Source: Roseburia sp. 831b (GTDB lineage Bacteria > Bacillota > Clostridia > Lachnospirales > Lachnospiraceae). From it: a stretch of DNA of 64,000 bases. Positions 9,098 to 17,248 of the stretch are shown here, piece after piece; positions within the stretch are counted from its first letter, which is position 1; each line of letters starts with the position of its first letter. The DNA lies in assembly GCF_001940165.2 (NCBI RefSeq), contig NZ_CP135162.1:547501-611500 (forward strand), written 5' to 3'. The notes beneath the pieces are model-generated. The model was not told the origin of the DNA. It saw only the letters and a list, made by a program, of their open reading frames with translations, and ran no database searches. The position numbers and the translations under genes are program-made.

Positions 9098-9922
9098 GTG
9101 AAACAGTCGGATGCAAAGGTGTGGCTCATCAAATTACAGAAAGATGGTCGAGGGTATAGTACCATTCATACGGTGCGTGGTGTTGTAAGACCGGCTTTTC
9201 AAATGGCAACAGATGATGATTTGATTCGTAAGAATCCGTTTGATTTCCAATTGGTGACAGTAGTAGTAAATGACAGCGTGACAAGAGAAGCCATTTCTAG
9301 AGCAGATATGCGTAAGTTCTTAAAATTCGTGGAAGAGGATAAGCATTTTAGTAAATACTACGAAGGTTTTTTTATTCTTTTTCACACAGGACTTAGAATT
9401 TCAGAGTTTGTAGGACTTACCATAAATGATATTGATTTTACAGAGATGAAGATCCATGTTACGCATCAGCTTCAGCGAAAGAGAAATATGGAATATATCA
9501 TTGAAGATCCCAAGACTTCCAGTGGTACCAGAGATATTCCCATGACTTCCGAAGTGGCAGAATGTTTTCATAGGATTATTGATAAGAGAAAGAAAGTAAA
9601 GGTGGAGCCGATGATAGATGGCTACAGTGGATTTCTTTATCTCGATAAGAATGGGATGCCTATGGTTGCCCTTCATTGGGAGAAATACTTTCAGCACGTT
9701 GTAGAGAAGTACAATGGCATTTATAAGATTCAGATGCCAAAGATTACACCACATGTTTGCAGGCACACGTTCTGTTCGAATATGGCAAAGTCAGGAATGA
9801 ACCCAAAGACGCTTCAGTATATTATGGGGCATTCGGATATAGGTGTTACATTGAATACCTATACACATCTAACATTTGACGATGCAAAGGAAGAGACGGA
9901 GCGATTATCAAAGGCTCAGTAA
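9098..9922 (+). pseudogene. Tn916-type tyrosine recombinase, N-terminus missing
   Basis: 274 codons from a GTG. They cover part of the core-binding domain (VWLIKLQKDGRGYSTIHTVR) and the whole catalytic domain: TGLRISEFVGL (first Arg), ITPHVCRHTFCSNMAKSGM (His-x-x-Arg), LQYIMGHSDIGVT (His) and LNTYTH (Tyr nucleophile). Intact relatives are about 400 aa with an N-terminal arm-binding domain. Here an in-frame TAA at 9077-9079 ends the frame upstream, where unrelated HTH-regulator sequence abuts. All catalytic residues remain but the arm-binding part is gone, so integration activity is unlikely. Confidence 0.75.
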
Positions 9923-10073
9923 TAGCGAGTTGTACAGAATTCTAATTTACAACTTTTGATGGAAAATTTACAACTTTTTATGCCAAGATATGCCAAGAAA
10001 CGGAACAAAATAATCTGCCGGAAATGTGCCGCAAACCCTGTAAAATCAAGGAAAACAGAGGAGTTACAATACT

Positions 10074-10559
10074 ATGATAAAAGTACTGTTCATCTGCCAC
10101 GGCAACATCTGCCGCAGCACCATGGCCGAGAGCGTTTTCACCCACATGGTGAACCAGTTAGGTCTTATACAACAATTTGAAATCGATTCCGCAGCAACAA
10201 GTCGCGAAGAAATCGGTAACCCACCACATTATGGAACAGTGGACAAACTGCGCAAGGAAGGCATCCCACTTGTCCCACATCGTGCACGTCAGATGACAAG
10301 GGACGATTATCTGTACTATGATTATTTGATTGGCATGGATTACGCGAATATCCGCAACATGACAAGAATTGCCGGTGGGACAGATAGTCAGGGAAAAATA
10401 TATAAGATGCTTTCGTTTGCAGGCTATGAAGAAAATCATAAACTCACAGAGGCAAGAGATGTTGCAGATCCATGGTACACAGGCGACTTTGATGCGACTT
10501 ATCGTGATGTAGTGGCAGGATGTGAAGGGCTGTTACAGTATATAAAAGAACATTTCTGA
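10074..10559 (+). CDS. low-molecular-weight protein-tyrosine phosphatase
   Basis: 161-aa cytoplasmic phosphatase. The signature CHGNICRS (C-x5-R-S) begins at residue 8, and the general acid lies in ADPWYTGDF (about residue 139), as in the LMW-PTP family. Length is normal. The ribosome site GAGGAG lies 9 nt before ATG 10074. It stands alone between the integrase remnant and the T-box leader, with no tyrosine-kinase or capsule genes beside it, so its substrate cannot be guessed. Confidence 0.93.
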   Translation: MIKVLFICHGNICRSTMAESVFTHMVNQLGLIQQFEIDSAATSREEIGNPPHYGTVDKLRKEGIPLVPHRARQMTRDDYLYYDYLIGMDYANIRNMTRIAGGTDSQGKIYKMLSFAGYEENHKLTEARDVADPWYTGDFDATYRDVVAGCEGLLQYIKEHF

Positions 10560-10600
10560 ATCTTATATAAAAATTTTCCAAACATTATTTTTAAAAGTGC

Positions 10601-10629
10601 TTGCAAAACGCCCCCATCTGTGTTATAAA
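10601..10629 (+). promoter_or_regulatory. promoter of the aspS-gatCAB operon
   Basis: TTGCAA (10601-10606), 17-bp spacer, TATAAA (10624-10629). It lies just ahead of the T-box leader. Confidence 0.6.
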
Positions 10630-10639
10630 TGTTACAACA

Positions 10640-10947
10640 TTAATTCATTAAAGCGTTGAAAGAGACTCTTCTCTTTAGAGGCCGACAGGAATACAACGTC
10701 ACCGACTGAGAGCGTTGTTTGGAAGAGAAGAAGAAGGGAACACTCTGGAGCAGACTGGTTGAACCAGTTTTACAGCGAAGACACTGCAGAACTGTTAAGT
10801 AGGTCAGTACGTGGGTGCGCGTTAAGCACATTGAGTGGGAAAATGATTTTTAATGTGAGTCGTTTTTCAAAGCGGGTGGTACCGCGGGATCATAGAAGAG
10901 GAATCTCGCCCCTGAGAAAGCAAAGTTGCTTTTTCAGGGGCTTTTTG
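10640..10947 (+). promoter_or_regulatory. T-box riboswitch, probable Asn specifier
   Basis: tRNA-sensing leader of about 300 nt. The T-box core GGGTGGTACCGCGG lies at 10874-10887. A competing terminator follows, with arms GCCCCTGAGAAAGCAA (10908-10923) and TTGCTTTTTCAGGGGC (10926-10941) and a T-run. Stem I seems to be built from CTTCTCT..AGAGAAG with an inner ACAACG/CGTTGT helix. The likely specifier is AAC (10739-10741), in the pattern specifier-ACTCTGG that ends stem I in many T-boxes; AAC is an Asn codon. Uncharged tRNA-Asn would stabilise the antiterminator and switch on the operon. The specifier is assigned by eye. Confidence 0.9.
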
Positions 10948-11016
10948 TTTACCAATAGAATCCCGTCCCGCTCCTAATCAAACCGCACAAGCGGAAACGT
11001 AAGGAGAGTACAAGAC

Positions 11017-12348
11017 ATGGAATTTATGACAGGAGTAACAGGAAAAGACACACTGGAAATCAGCGATTTATTAGCTGGAGATTTCGCAGGAAAAAGCGTA
11101 AAAGTAAACGGAGCGGTTCACACCATCCGTGATATGGGGGAGGTTGCCTTCATCGTTTTGCGCAAAAGGGAAGGACTTCTTCAATGTGTTTATGAAGAAG
11201 GAAAAACAAAATTTGCCTTAAAGGATTTGAAAGAGGCATGCACGATTGAGGTCGAAGGAACTGTAAAAACAGAAGATCGTGCACCAAACGGATTCGAGAT
11301 TCGACTTGATACGATTAAGGTATTGTCGGAGCCGAAGGAACCGATGCCGCTTGCCATTTCCAAATGGAAGATGAACACCTCATTGGAGGCAAATTTGAAC
11401 AATCGTCCGATTGCACTTCGCAACATCAGGGAGAGAGCAAAGTTCCGTATCCAGGAAGGCGTGGTGAGAGGATTTCGTGATTTCCTTTATCAGGAGGGAT
11501 TCACCGAGATTCATACTCCTAAGCTTGGTGCAAAGAGTGCTGAGGGCGGGGCAAACCTTTTCAAATTAGAGTATTTCCACAGACCTGCGATTTTACAGCA
11601 GAGCCCACAGTTTTATAAGCAGATGATGGTCGGCGTTTTTGACCGGGTATTTGAGACAGCACCGGTTTTCCGTGCAGAGAAACACAACACGAAACGTCAC
11701 CTCAACGAATATACAAGTTTAGATTTTGAGATGGGATACATCGATGGATTCGAAGATATCATGGCGATGGAAACCGGATTTTTGCAGTATACAATGGAGT
11801 TACTGAAAAAAGATTACGCAAGAGAGTTGAAAATCCTCGGCGTAACCTTACCAAAAGTGGATAAGATTCCGGCAATCCGTTTTGATGAAGCAAAACAGCG
11901 TGTAGCGGAAAAATACAACAGACAGTTCCGCAATCCATACGATTTAGAGCCGGAAGAAGAGGCACTGATTGGTCAATACTTTAAAGAAGAATATGATGCA
12001 GATTTTGTGTTTGTCACACATTATCCATCCAAGAAAAGACCGTTTTATGCGATGGATGATCCGGCAGACCCGACTTACACTTTAAGTTTTGACTTACTTT
12101 ATCAGGGACTTGAGATTACAACCGGTGGACAGCGAATCCACGATTATGATATGCTCATGGAAAAGATAGAAAAACGTGGCATGGAGACAGAGGGCATGGA
12201 ACAGTATTTGAGCTGCTTCAAACACGGAATGCCGCCGCACGGAGGTCTTGGAATCGGAATGGAACGTCTCACAATGAAATTAATCGGCGAGGACAACGTC
12301 AGAGAGACGACACTATTCCCAAGAGATTTAAGCCGTTTGGAGCCATAG
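11017..12348 (+). CDS. aspS: aspartyl-tRNA synthetase, archaeal/non-discriminating type
   Basis: 443 aa, the short archaeal-type form without the bacterial GAD insertion. N-terminal OB anticodon domain (about 1-110; VKVNGAVHTIRDMG), then the class II catalytic core: motif 2 VFETAPVFRAEKHNTKRHLNEYTSLD and motif 3 GMPPHGGLGIGMERLTMKLIG. Enzymes of this type usually charge both tRNA-Asp and tRNA-Asn with Asp; the gatCAB genes of the same operon would convert Asp-tRNA(Asn) to Asn-tRNA(Asn). The AAGGAGAG site precedes ATG 11017. The end of the gene forms one arm of a 16-bp inverted repeat. Non-discrimination is inferred from type and context. Confidence 0.93.
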   Translation: MEFMTGVTGKDTLEISDLLAGDFAGKSVKVNGAVHTIRDMGEVAFIVLRKREGLLQCVYEEGKTKFALKDLKEACTIEVEGTVKTEDRAPNGFEIRLDTIKVLSEPKEPMPLAISKWKMNTSLEANLNNRPIALRNIRERAKFRIQEGVVRGFRDFLYQEGFTEIHTPKLGAKSAEGGANLFKLEYFHRPAILQQSPQFYKQMMVGVFDRVFETAPVFRAEKHNTKRHLNEYTSLDFEMGYIDGFEDIMAMETGFLQYTMELLKKDYARELKILGVTLPKVDKIPAIRFDEAKQRVAEKYNRQFRNPYDLEPEEEALIGQYFKEEYDADFVFVTHYPSKKRPFYAMDDPADPTYTLSFDLLYQGLEITTGGQRIHDYDMLMEKIEKRGMETEGMEQYLSCFKHGMPPHGGLGIGMERLTMKLIGEDNVRETTLFPRDLSRLEP

Positions 12349-12383
12349 AGAGCCGGGACAACTAGATACGGCTTAAATCTCTT
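12321..12383 (+). repeat. perfect 16-bp inverted repeat across the aspS stop codon
   Basis: AAGAGATTTAAGCCGT (12321-12336) and ACGGCTTAAATCTCTT (12368-12383), 31-nt loop. The left arm is the coding end of aspS (PRDLSR codons); the stop is in the loop. No T-run follows, so it is not a standard terminator; it could be a transcript-stabilising or processing stem. Confidence 0.75.
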
Positions 12384-12440
12384 TGAGGTTCGCCAACCAC
12401 TATCTCCATACCATCGACAAAAGAAAACGGAGAACAACAA

Positions 12441-12998
12441 ATGAAACTACAAGAACAATTAGAACAATACCACCCTTTCAACGAACAGGAGGAGCGCGAC
12501 AAAAAGGTCATGCTTCAGTTGCTTAAGACTCAGCCGGACATTTTTACCAGAGAAAATGAGGTAGCTCATTTTACCGCATCTTCCTGGCTGTTAAACTGCA
12601 AACACACAAAGGTGTTGATGATTTATCACAACATTTATCATTCCTGGTCATGGACGGGAGGTCACGCAGATGGTGAGGAAAATTTGCTTGCAGTAGCAAT
12701 CAGAGAGGCACAGGAAGAGACCGGTGTGAAAGAGATTCAGACGGTTGATGATACCATTTTTTCCATTGAGACGCTGACCGTCGATGGCCATGAGAAAAGA
12801 GGACGCTATGTGCCATCCCATTTGCATTTGAATGTGACGTATCTTTTGGAGGCAGACGAAGCGGAGGTGCTTCGGATTAAGCCGGATGAAAATAGTGGTG
12901 TGAAATGGTATGCACTGGAGGAAGCGCTAGAGGCGTGCAGTGAGCCGTGGATGGTGGAGCGGATTTACAAAAAGTTAAATAAGAAACTACAAGTGTAG
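12441..12998 (+). CDS. NUDIX hydrolase
   Basis: 185-aa NUDIX protein. The full box is present: GGHADGEENLLAVAIREAQEETGV (G-x5-E-x7-REUXEEXGU, about residues 73-96). A helical N-terminal stretch of about 45 aa precedes the fold. It lies 92 nt after aspS and 113 nt before the GNAT-GatC gene, on the same strand with no terminator, so it is probably cotranscribed under the Asn T-box. The substrate cannot be told from sequence; nucleoside diphosphate derivatives are usual. Why a NUDIX enzyme sits among amidotransferase genes is unclear. Confidence 0.88.
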   Translation: MKLQEQLEQYHPFNEQEERDKKVMLQLLKTQPDIFTRENEVAHFTASSWLLNCKHTKVLMIYHNIYHSWSWTGGHADGEENLLAVAIREAQEETGVKEIQTVDDTIFSIETLTVDGHEKRGRYVPSHLHLNVTYLLEADEAEVLRIKPDENSGVKWYALEEALEACSEPWMVERIYKKLNKKLQV

Positions 12999-13111
12999 TT
13001 GCAAAAACAATGTGATACGATGAGATTACGAACAATAGAAAGATAAGAATGCAGCATACGAATCGTAATAGAAAAAGAGACATATAGAAAATGCAGGAAA
13101 AGAGGGATAAC

Positions 13112-14032
13112 GTGAGACATTTAGGAACGAAAACGATTGAGACAAAACGCCTTACCCTACGACGTTTTACATTAGATGACGCAGAAAAAATGTATGAAAA
13201 CTGGACAAGTGATGACCGCGTGACAAAGTTTTTGACCTGGCCGACACATAAGAGCGTTGAGGTGACAAAAAAAGTAGTGACAGAGTGGGTCAGCAATTAC
13301 GACAAGGATGACACAAACAAATATTTGTGGTGTATTGCAAGGAAGGAAAATGACGAGCCAATCGGAAGTATCGATGCGCATATAGCCAAAGAGCAGGCAG
13401 AGAGTTTTGAGGTGGGCTACTGCATTTCGGAAAGCTGCTGGCATCAGGGATTTACCAGTGAGGCATTACAGGCAGTGATGGATTTCTTATTTGATGAGGT
13501 TGGGGCAAACCGTGTGGAGGCACGTCACGATCCGGCAAATTCTCATTCTGGTGAGGTTATGAAAAAATGTGGCATGCATTATGAGGGAACCAGAAAGATG
13601 GCAGACTGGAACAATACCGGAATCTGCGATGAAGCCCTTTATGGAAAAGTAAAAGGCGATGAAAAAGAAACCACAGAACAGGAAACTACGGGAAACAAAG
13701 CCGTTTCCAAGGAATGTAGCGATTCTACAAAACATAAAAAAAATATCATTTCCGATGAGACGATTGAGTATGTTGGAATTCTTGCGAAACTGGAATTAAA
13801 CGAGGAAGAAGCCGAGCAGGCAAAAAAAGATATGGGTGATATGCTTGACTATATCGATAAATTGAATGAACTAGACGTGACAGGTGTGGAACCGATGTCA
13901 CATATTTTCCCGGTTCATAATGTGTTCCGTGAGGATGTCGTAAATGAGCATGATGGAAGCAAGGATACCTTAGCCAATGCACCGGTACAAAAAGATGGTG
14001 GATTTAAGGTACCAAAGACCATAGGTGATTAG
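13112..14032 (+). CDS. gatC: GNAT acetyltransferase fused to GatC
   Basis: One unbroken frame with two domains. Residues about 1-172 are a RimJ/RimL-like GNAT N-acetyltransferase (ETKRLTLRRFTLDDAEKMY, acetyl-CoA region CWHQGFTSEALQAVMDFLF, ANRVEARHDPANSHSGEVMKKCGM). About 35 charged linker residues follow, then a complete GatC (about 208-306: SDETIEYVGILAKLELNEEE, MLDYIDKLNELDVTGVEP, VFREDVV). GatC holds GatA and GatB together in the Asp/Glu-tRNA amidotransferase. There is no ATG close to the GatC start, so GatC seems made only as the fusion. GTG 13112 is preferred for its AGAGGG site; ATG 13091 is an alternative. Confidence 0.9.
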   Translation: MRHLGTKTIETKRLTLRRFTLDDAEKMYENWTSDDRVTKFLTWPTHKSVEVTKKVVTEWVSNYDKDDTNKYLWCIARKENDEPIGSIDAHIAKEQAESFEVGYCISESCWHQGFTSEALQAVMDFLFDEVGANRVEARHDPANSHSGEVMKKCGMHYEGTRKMADWNNTGICDEALYGKVKGDEKETTEQETTGNKAVSKECSDSTKHKKNIISDETIEYVGILAKLELNEEEAEQAKKDMGDMLDYIDKLNELDVTGVEPMSHIFPVHNVFREDVVNEHDGSKDTLANAPVQKDGGFKVPKTIGD

Positions 14033-14071
14033 AAAACATTTATGTCGCAAATGCGACCCGCCGCAGGCAAA

Positions 14072-14096
14072 GAATCCTGCTTGCAGGATTCCTTTT
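14072..14096 (+). other. stem-loop between gatC and gatA
   Basis: GAATCCTGC / GCAGGATTC with a 2-nt loop, then CTTTTAT. A smaller stem GTCGCAAATGCGAC (14044-14057) precedes it. It resembles a weak attenuator or processing site inside the operon; gatA must be read past it. Confidence 0.5.
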
Positions 14097-14115
14097 ATAG
14101 AAATGAGGGAAAAAG

Positions 14116-15606
14116 ATGAACTTAATGAGTTTAACTGCCGTTGAATTAGGCAAGAAAATAAAAGCAAAAGAAGTGTCGGTGGAGGAAGCTGTACAGGCTG
14201 CAATCGATGCCATTGAGAAAAGAGAAGAAAGCGTACACAGTTTTGTGACTGTGGATAAAGAGGGTGCCTTGGCCCGTGCGAAGGAAGTACAAAAGTTAAT
14301 CGAGGATGGAACCTTAAGTGGTCCGCTTGCCGGTGTTCCGGTTGCAATCAAGGACAACATGTGTACCAAGGGATTGCTTACCACCTGTTCTTCCAAGATT
14401 TTATATAATTTTTTACCAACTTATTCTGCTGAGGCAGTAGAGCGTCTGGAAAAAGCTGGTGCTGTTATCATTGGAAAAACAAACATGGATGAGTTTGCGA
14501 TGGGAAGTACGACAGAGACTTCTGCCTTTGGAGAAACCAGAAATCCATGGAATTTAGAGCATGTGCCGGGAGGGTCTTCCGGTGGTTCTTGTGCAGCAGT
14601 GGCAGCCGAGGAGTGTTCATTTGCACTTGGTTCAGATACCGGTGGCTCGATTCGCCAGCCAAGTTCTTTTTGTGGCGTGACCGGAATCAAACCAACGTAT
14701 GGAACCGTTTCCCGTTATGGGTTGATTGCCTACGGTTCTTCCTTAGATCAGATTGGACCGGTTGCCAAGGATGTGACAGACTGTGCAACCATTTTGGAAG
14801 CAATTTCTTCCTATGATAAAAAGGATTCCACTTCCGTAAAACGTGATGATTACCATTTTACAGAGGCGCTCGTGGATGATGTCAAGGGATTAAAAATTGG
14901 AATTCCAAAGGATTACTTTAAAGAGGGAATCGATGAAGATGTCAAGAACGCAGTCCTTTCGGCAGCAAAGACATTAGAGGAAAAAGGTGCGATTGTCGAA
15001 GAATTTGACCTTGGTCTGGTAGAATATGCAATTCCTGCTTATTACGTCATTGCGTGTGCGGAGGCAAGCTCGAACTTAGCACGTTTTGACGGTGTAAAAT
15101 ATGGCTATCGTACCAAAGAGTATGAAGGGCTTCACAATATGTATAAAAAAACCCGTTCCGAAGGATTTGGAGCAGAGGTAAAAAGACGTATCATGTTAGG
15201 TTCTTTCGTATTAAGCAGCGGTTATTACGATGCATATTATTTGAAAGCGCTTCGTACTAAAGCCTTGATTAAAAAAGAATTTGATAAAGCATTTGAAAAA
15301 TACGATATCATTTTAGGACCGGCAGCACCAACCACAGCACCGAAATTAGGAGAGTCCTTAAAAGATCCAATCCAGATGTACCTGGGGGATATCTATACGA
15401 TTTCCGTAAACTTAGCAGGTCTTCCGGGAATTTCGCTTCCATGCGGAGAGGATGAAAATGGACTTCCAATCGGGTTACAGCTGATTGGGGACTGTTTCGA
15501 GGAAAAGAAGATTATCCGCGCAGCGTATGCGTTTGAACAGACAAGAAACTACAAACATAGTCCGATTGCAGAAGATTGTGCTGCAAAAAAAGTGGCACAG
15601 GACTAG
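14116..15606 (+). CDS. gatA: Asp/Glu-tRNA amidotransferase subunit A
   Basis: 496-aa amidase-signature subunit that releases ammonia from glutamine for GatB. Catalytic elements: Lys in GVPVAIKDNMCTKG (about 79), the Gly/Ser-rich loop GGSSGGSCAAVAAEE with cis-Ser, and the nucleophile Ser in GSDTGGSIRQPSSFCG (about 178). Length is normal. The ribosome site GAGGG precedes ATG 14116. It lies 83 nt after the GNAT-GatC fusion and is followed at 17 nt by gatB. A gatCAB set beside an archaeal-type AspRS points to Asn-tRNA synthesis, though the same enzyme could also amidate Glu-tRNA(Gln). Confidence 0.97.
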   Translation: MNLMSLTAVELGKKIKAKEVSVEEAVQAAIDAIEKREESVHSFVTVDKEGALARAKEVQKLIEDGTLSGPLAGVPVAIKDNMCTKGLLTTCSSKILYNFLPTYSAEAVERLEKAGAVIIGKTNMDEFAMGSTTETSAFGETRNPWNLEHVPGGSSGGSCAAVAAEECSFALGSDTGGSIRQPSSFCGVTGIKPTYGTVSRYGLIAYGSSLDQIGPVAKDVTDCATILEAISSYDKKDSTSVKRDDYHFTEALVDDVKGLKIGIPKDYFKEGIDEDVKNAVLSAAKTLEEKGAIVEEFDLGLVEYAIPAYYVIACAEASSNLARFDGVKYGYRTKEYEGLHNMYKKTRSEGFGAEVKRRIMLGSFVLSSGYYDAYYLKALRTKALIKKEFDKAFEKYDIILGPAAPTTAPKLGESLKDPIQMYLGDIYTISVNLAGLPGISLPCGEDENGLPIGLQLIGDCFEEKKIIRAAYAFEQTRNYKHSPIAEDCAAKKVAQD

Positions 15607-15623
15607 GAAAGGAGACAGAAAAA

Positions 15624-17063
15624 ATGAGTAAAACATACGAAACCGTCATCGGACTTGAGGTCCATGTTGAATTAGCAACCAAGACGAAGATTTTCTGCTC
15701 CTGTTCCACTGCGTTTGGAGGAGCACCAAATACACACACCTGTCCGGTTTGTACCGGTATGCCAGGTTCCCTTCCTGTTTTAAATAAGCAGGTTGTAGAA
15801 TATGCAATTGCAGTTGGACTTGCAACGAACTGTTCCATCACACAGTATTGCAAGTTTGACCGTAAAAACTATTTTTACCCGGACAACCCACAGAACTACC
15901 AGATTTCCCAGTTATATCTGCCAATTTGCAGGAACGGAAGCGTTGAGATTGAGACTTCTGCCGGTAAAAAGAACATTGGAATCCATGAAATTCATATGGA
16001 AGAGGATGCCGGAAAACTGGTACATGATGAGTGGGAAGATGTTTCCATCGTCGATTACAACCGTTCCGGTGTGCCACTGATTGAGATTGTATCTGAGCCA
16101 GACATGCGCTCGGCAGAAGAGGTTATCGCTTATCTGGAAAAATTAAGAACCCTGATTCAGTATCTTGGTGCATCCGACTGTAAGTTAAACGAAGGTTCCA
16201 TGCGTGCCGATGTCAACCTGTCTGTACGTGAAGCAGGTTCTTCAGAGTTTGGTACCCGTACCGAGATGAAGAACTTAAACTCTTTTAAGGCAATCACACA
16301 TGCGATTGAGGGTGAGAGAGAACGTCAGATTGAATTGCTTGAGATGGGACGTAAAGTTGTGCAGGAGACCAGAAGATGGGACGATAACAAGGAATCCTCC
16401 CACGCAATGCGTTCGAAGGAAGATGCACAGGATTACCGTTATTTTCCGGAACCAGACCTGGTTCCAATCGTGATTTCAGATGAATGGTTACAGGAAATCA
16501 AAGACCGCCAGCCGGAGTTCCGCTCGGAAAAATTAGAGCGTTACAAAAAGGAATATGAGATTCCAGAGTACGATGCCAAGATTTTGACCGAGTCCAAGCA
16601 TTTAGCGGACTTATTCGAGGCGACAACCGCTATCTGTAAGAAACCGAAAAAGGTATCCAACTGGCTGATGGTAGAGACGATGCGTCTGATGAAAGAGCAT
16701 GAGATGGATGCAGAGGACTTAAGCTTTTCACCGGAAAATCTTGCAAAACTGATTGAACTTGCAGATGCCGGAACCATCAACAGCAGTGTTGCAAAAGAAG
16801 TGTTTGAAAAAGTGTTCGAGGATGACATTGATCCAGAACAGTATGTTGAGGAACATGGCTTAAAGACAGTTCACGATGAGGGCGCACTCCGCAGCACGAT
16901 TGAGCAGATTCTAAAAGACAACCCACAGTCCGTCTCGGATTACCACAGTGGAAAACAAAAAGCGATTGGATTTTTGGTGGGTCAGACGATGAAGGCGATG
17001 AAGGGAAAAGCAAATCCTTCCATGGTAAATGAAATCTTAACCGAGTTATTGAGAAAAGAATAA
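15624..17063 (+). CDS. gatB: Asp/Glu-tRNA amidotransferase subunit B
   Basis: 479-aa subunit that binds mischarged tRNA and phosphorylates and amidates the aminoacyl group. It shows GLEVHVELATKTKIFC at the start, the zinc-type cysteines CSCSTAFGG..HTCPVC, RNGSVEIET and RADVNLSVRE in the cradle domain, and the C-terminal YqeY-like tail (NPSMVNEILTELLRKE). ATG 15624 has AAAGGAG upstream; the longer in-frame start at 15576 lies inside gatA and is rejected. It is the last gene of the operon and is followed by a strong terminator. Confidence 0.97.
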   Translation: MSKTYETVIGLEVHVELATKTKIFCSCSTAFGGAPNTHTCPVCTGMPGSLPVLNKQVVEYAIAVGLATNCSITQYCKFDRKNYFYPDNPQNYQISQLYLPICRNGSVEIETSAGKKNIGIHEIHMEEDAGKLVHDEWEDVSIVDYNRSGVPLIEIVSEPDMRSAEEVIAYLEKLRTLIQYLGASDCKLNEGSMRADVNLSVREAGSSEFGTRTEMKNLNSFKAITHAIEGERERQIELLEMGRKVVQETRRWDDNKESSHAMRSKEDAQDYRYFPEPDLVPIVISDEWLQEIKDRQPEFRSEKLERYKKEYEIPEYDAKILTESKHLADLFEATTAICKKPKKVSNWLMVETMRLMKEHEMDAEDLSFSPENLAKLIELADAGTINSSVAKEVFEKVFEDDIDPEQYVEEHGLKTVHDEGALRSTIEQILKDNPQSVSDYHSGKQKAIGFLVGQTMKAMKGKANPSMVNEILTELLRKE

Positions 17064-17116
17064 CGTTATTGAGAATTTCTTGAATTGACGAAAAAAACAG
17101 AGCTTGTTATCCTAGA

Positions 17117-17150
17117 AAGAGAGTTAGTGTATGCTAACTCTCTTTGTGTT
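17117..17150 (+). terminator. terminator of the aspS-gatCAB operon
   Basis: AAGAGAGTTAG (17117-17127) / CTAACTCTCTT (17134-17144) with a 6-nt loop and TGTGTT tail. Confidence 0.8.
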
Positions 17151-17184
17151 ATACAAAAAGAAGAAGTATTATCAGGGTCTTGAA

Positions 17185-17214
17185 ATTGACATATCAAAAG
17201 GGGGATATCTCAAT
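17185..17214 (+). promoter_or_regulatory. TTGACA and palindromic operator before the DtxR-like gene
   Basis: ATTGACATATC (17185-17195) and GATATCTCAAT (17204-17214) form an 11-bp inverted repeat with one mismatch and overlap a TTGACA. It may be the autoregulatory site of the downstream regulator. No convincing -10 box is seen at the right distance. Confidence 0.45.
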
Positions 17215-17248
17215 TTATCAGAATAAGTTATAAAAGAGGGAAAAAGAA

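Noticed and set aside
13970..14396. Minus-strand open frames around the gatC-gatA gap
   Set aside because: They overlap two certain genes on the plus strand and have no family features.
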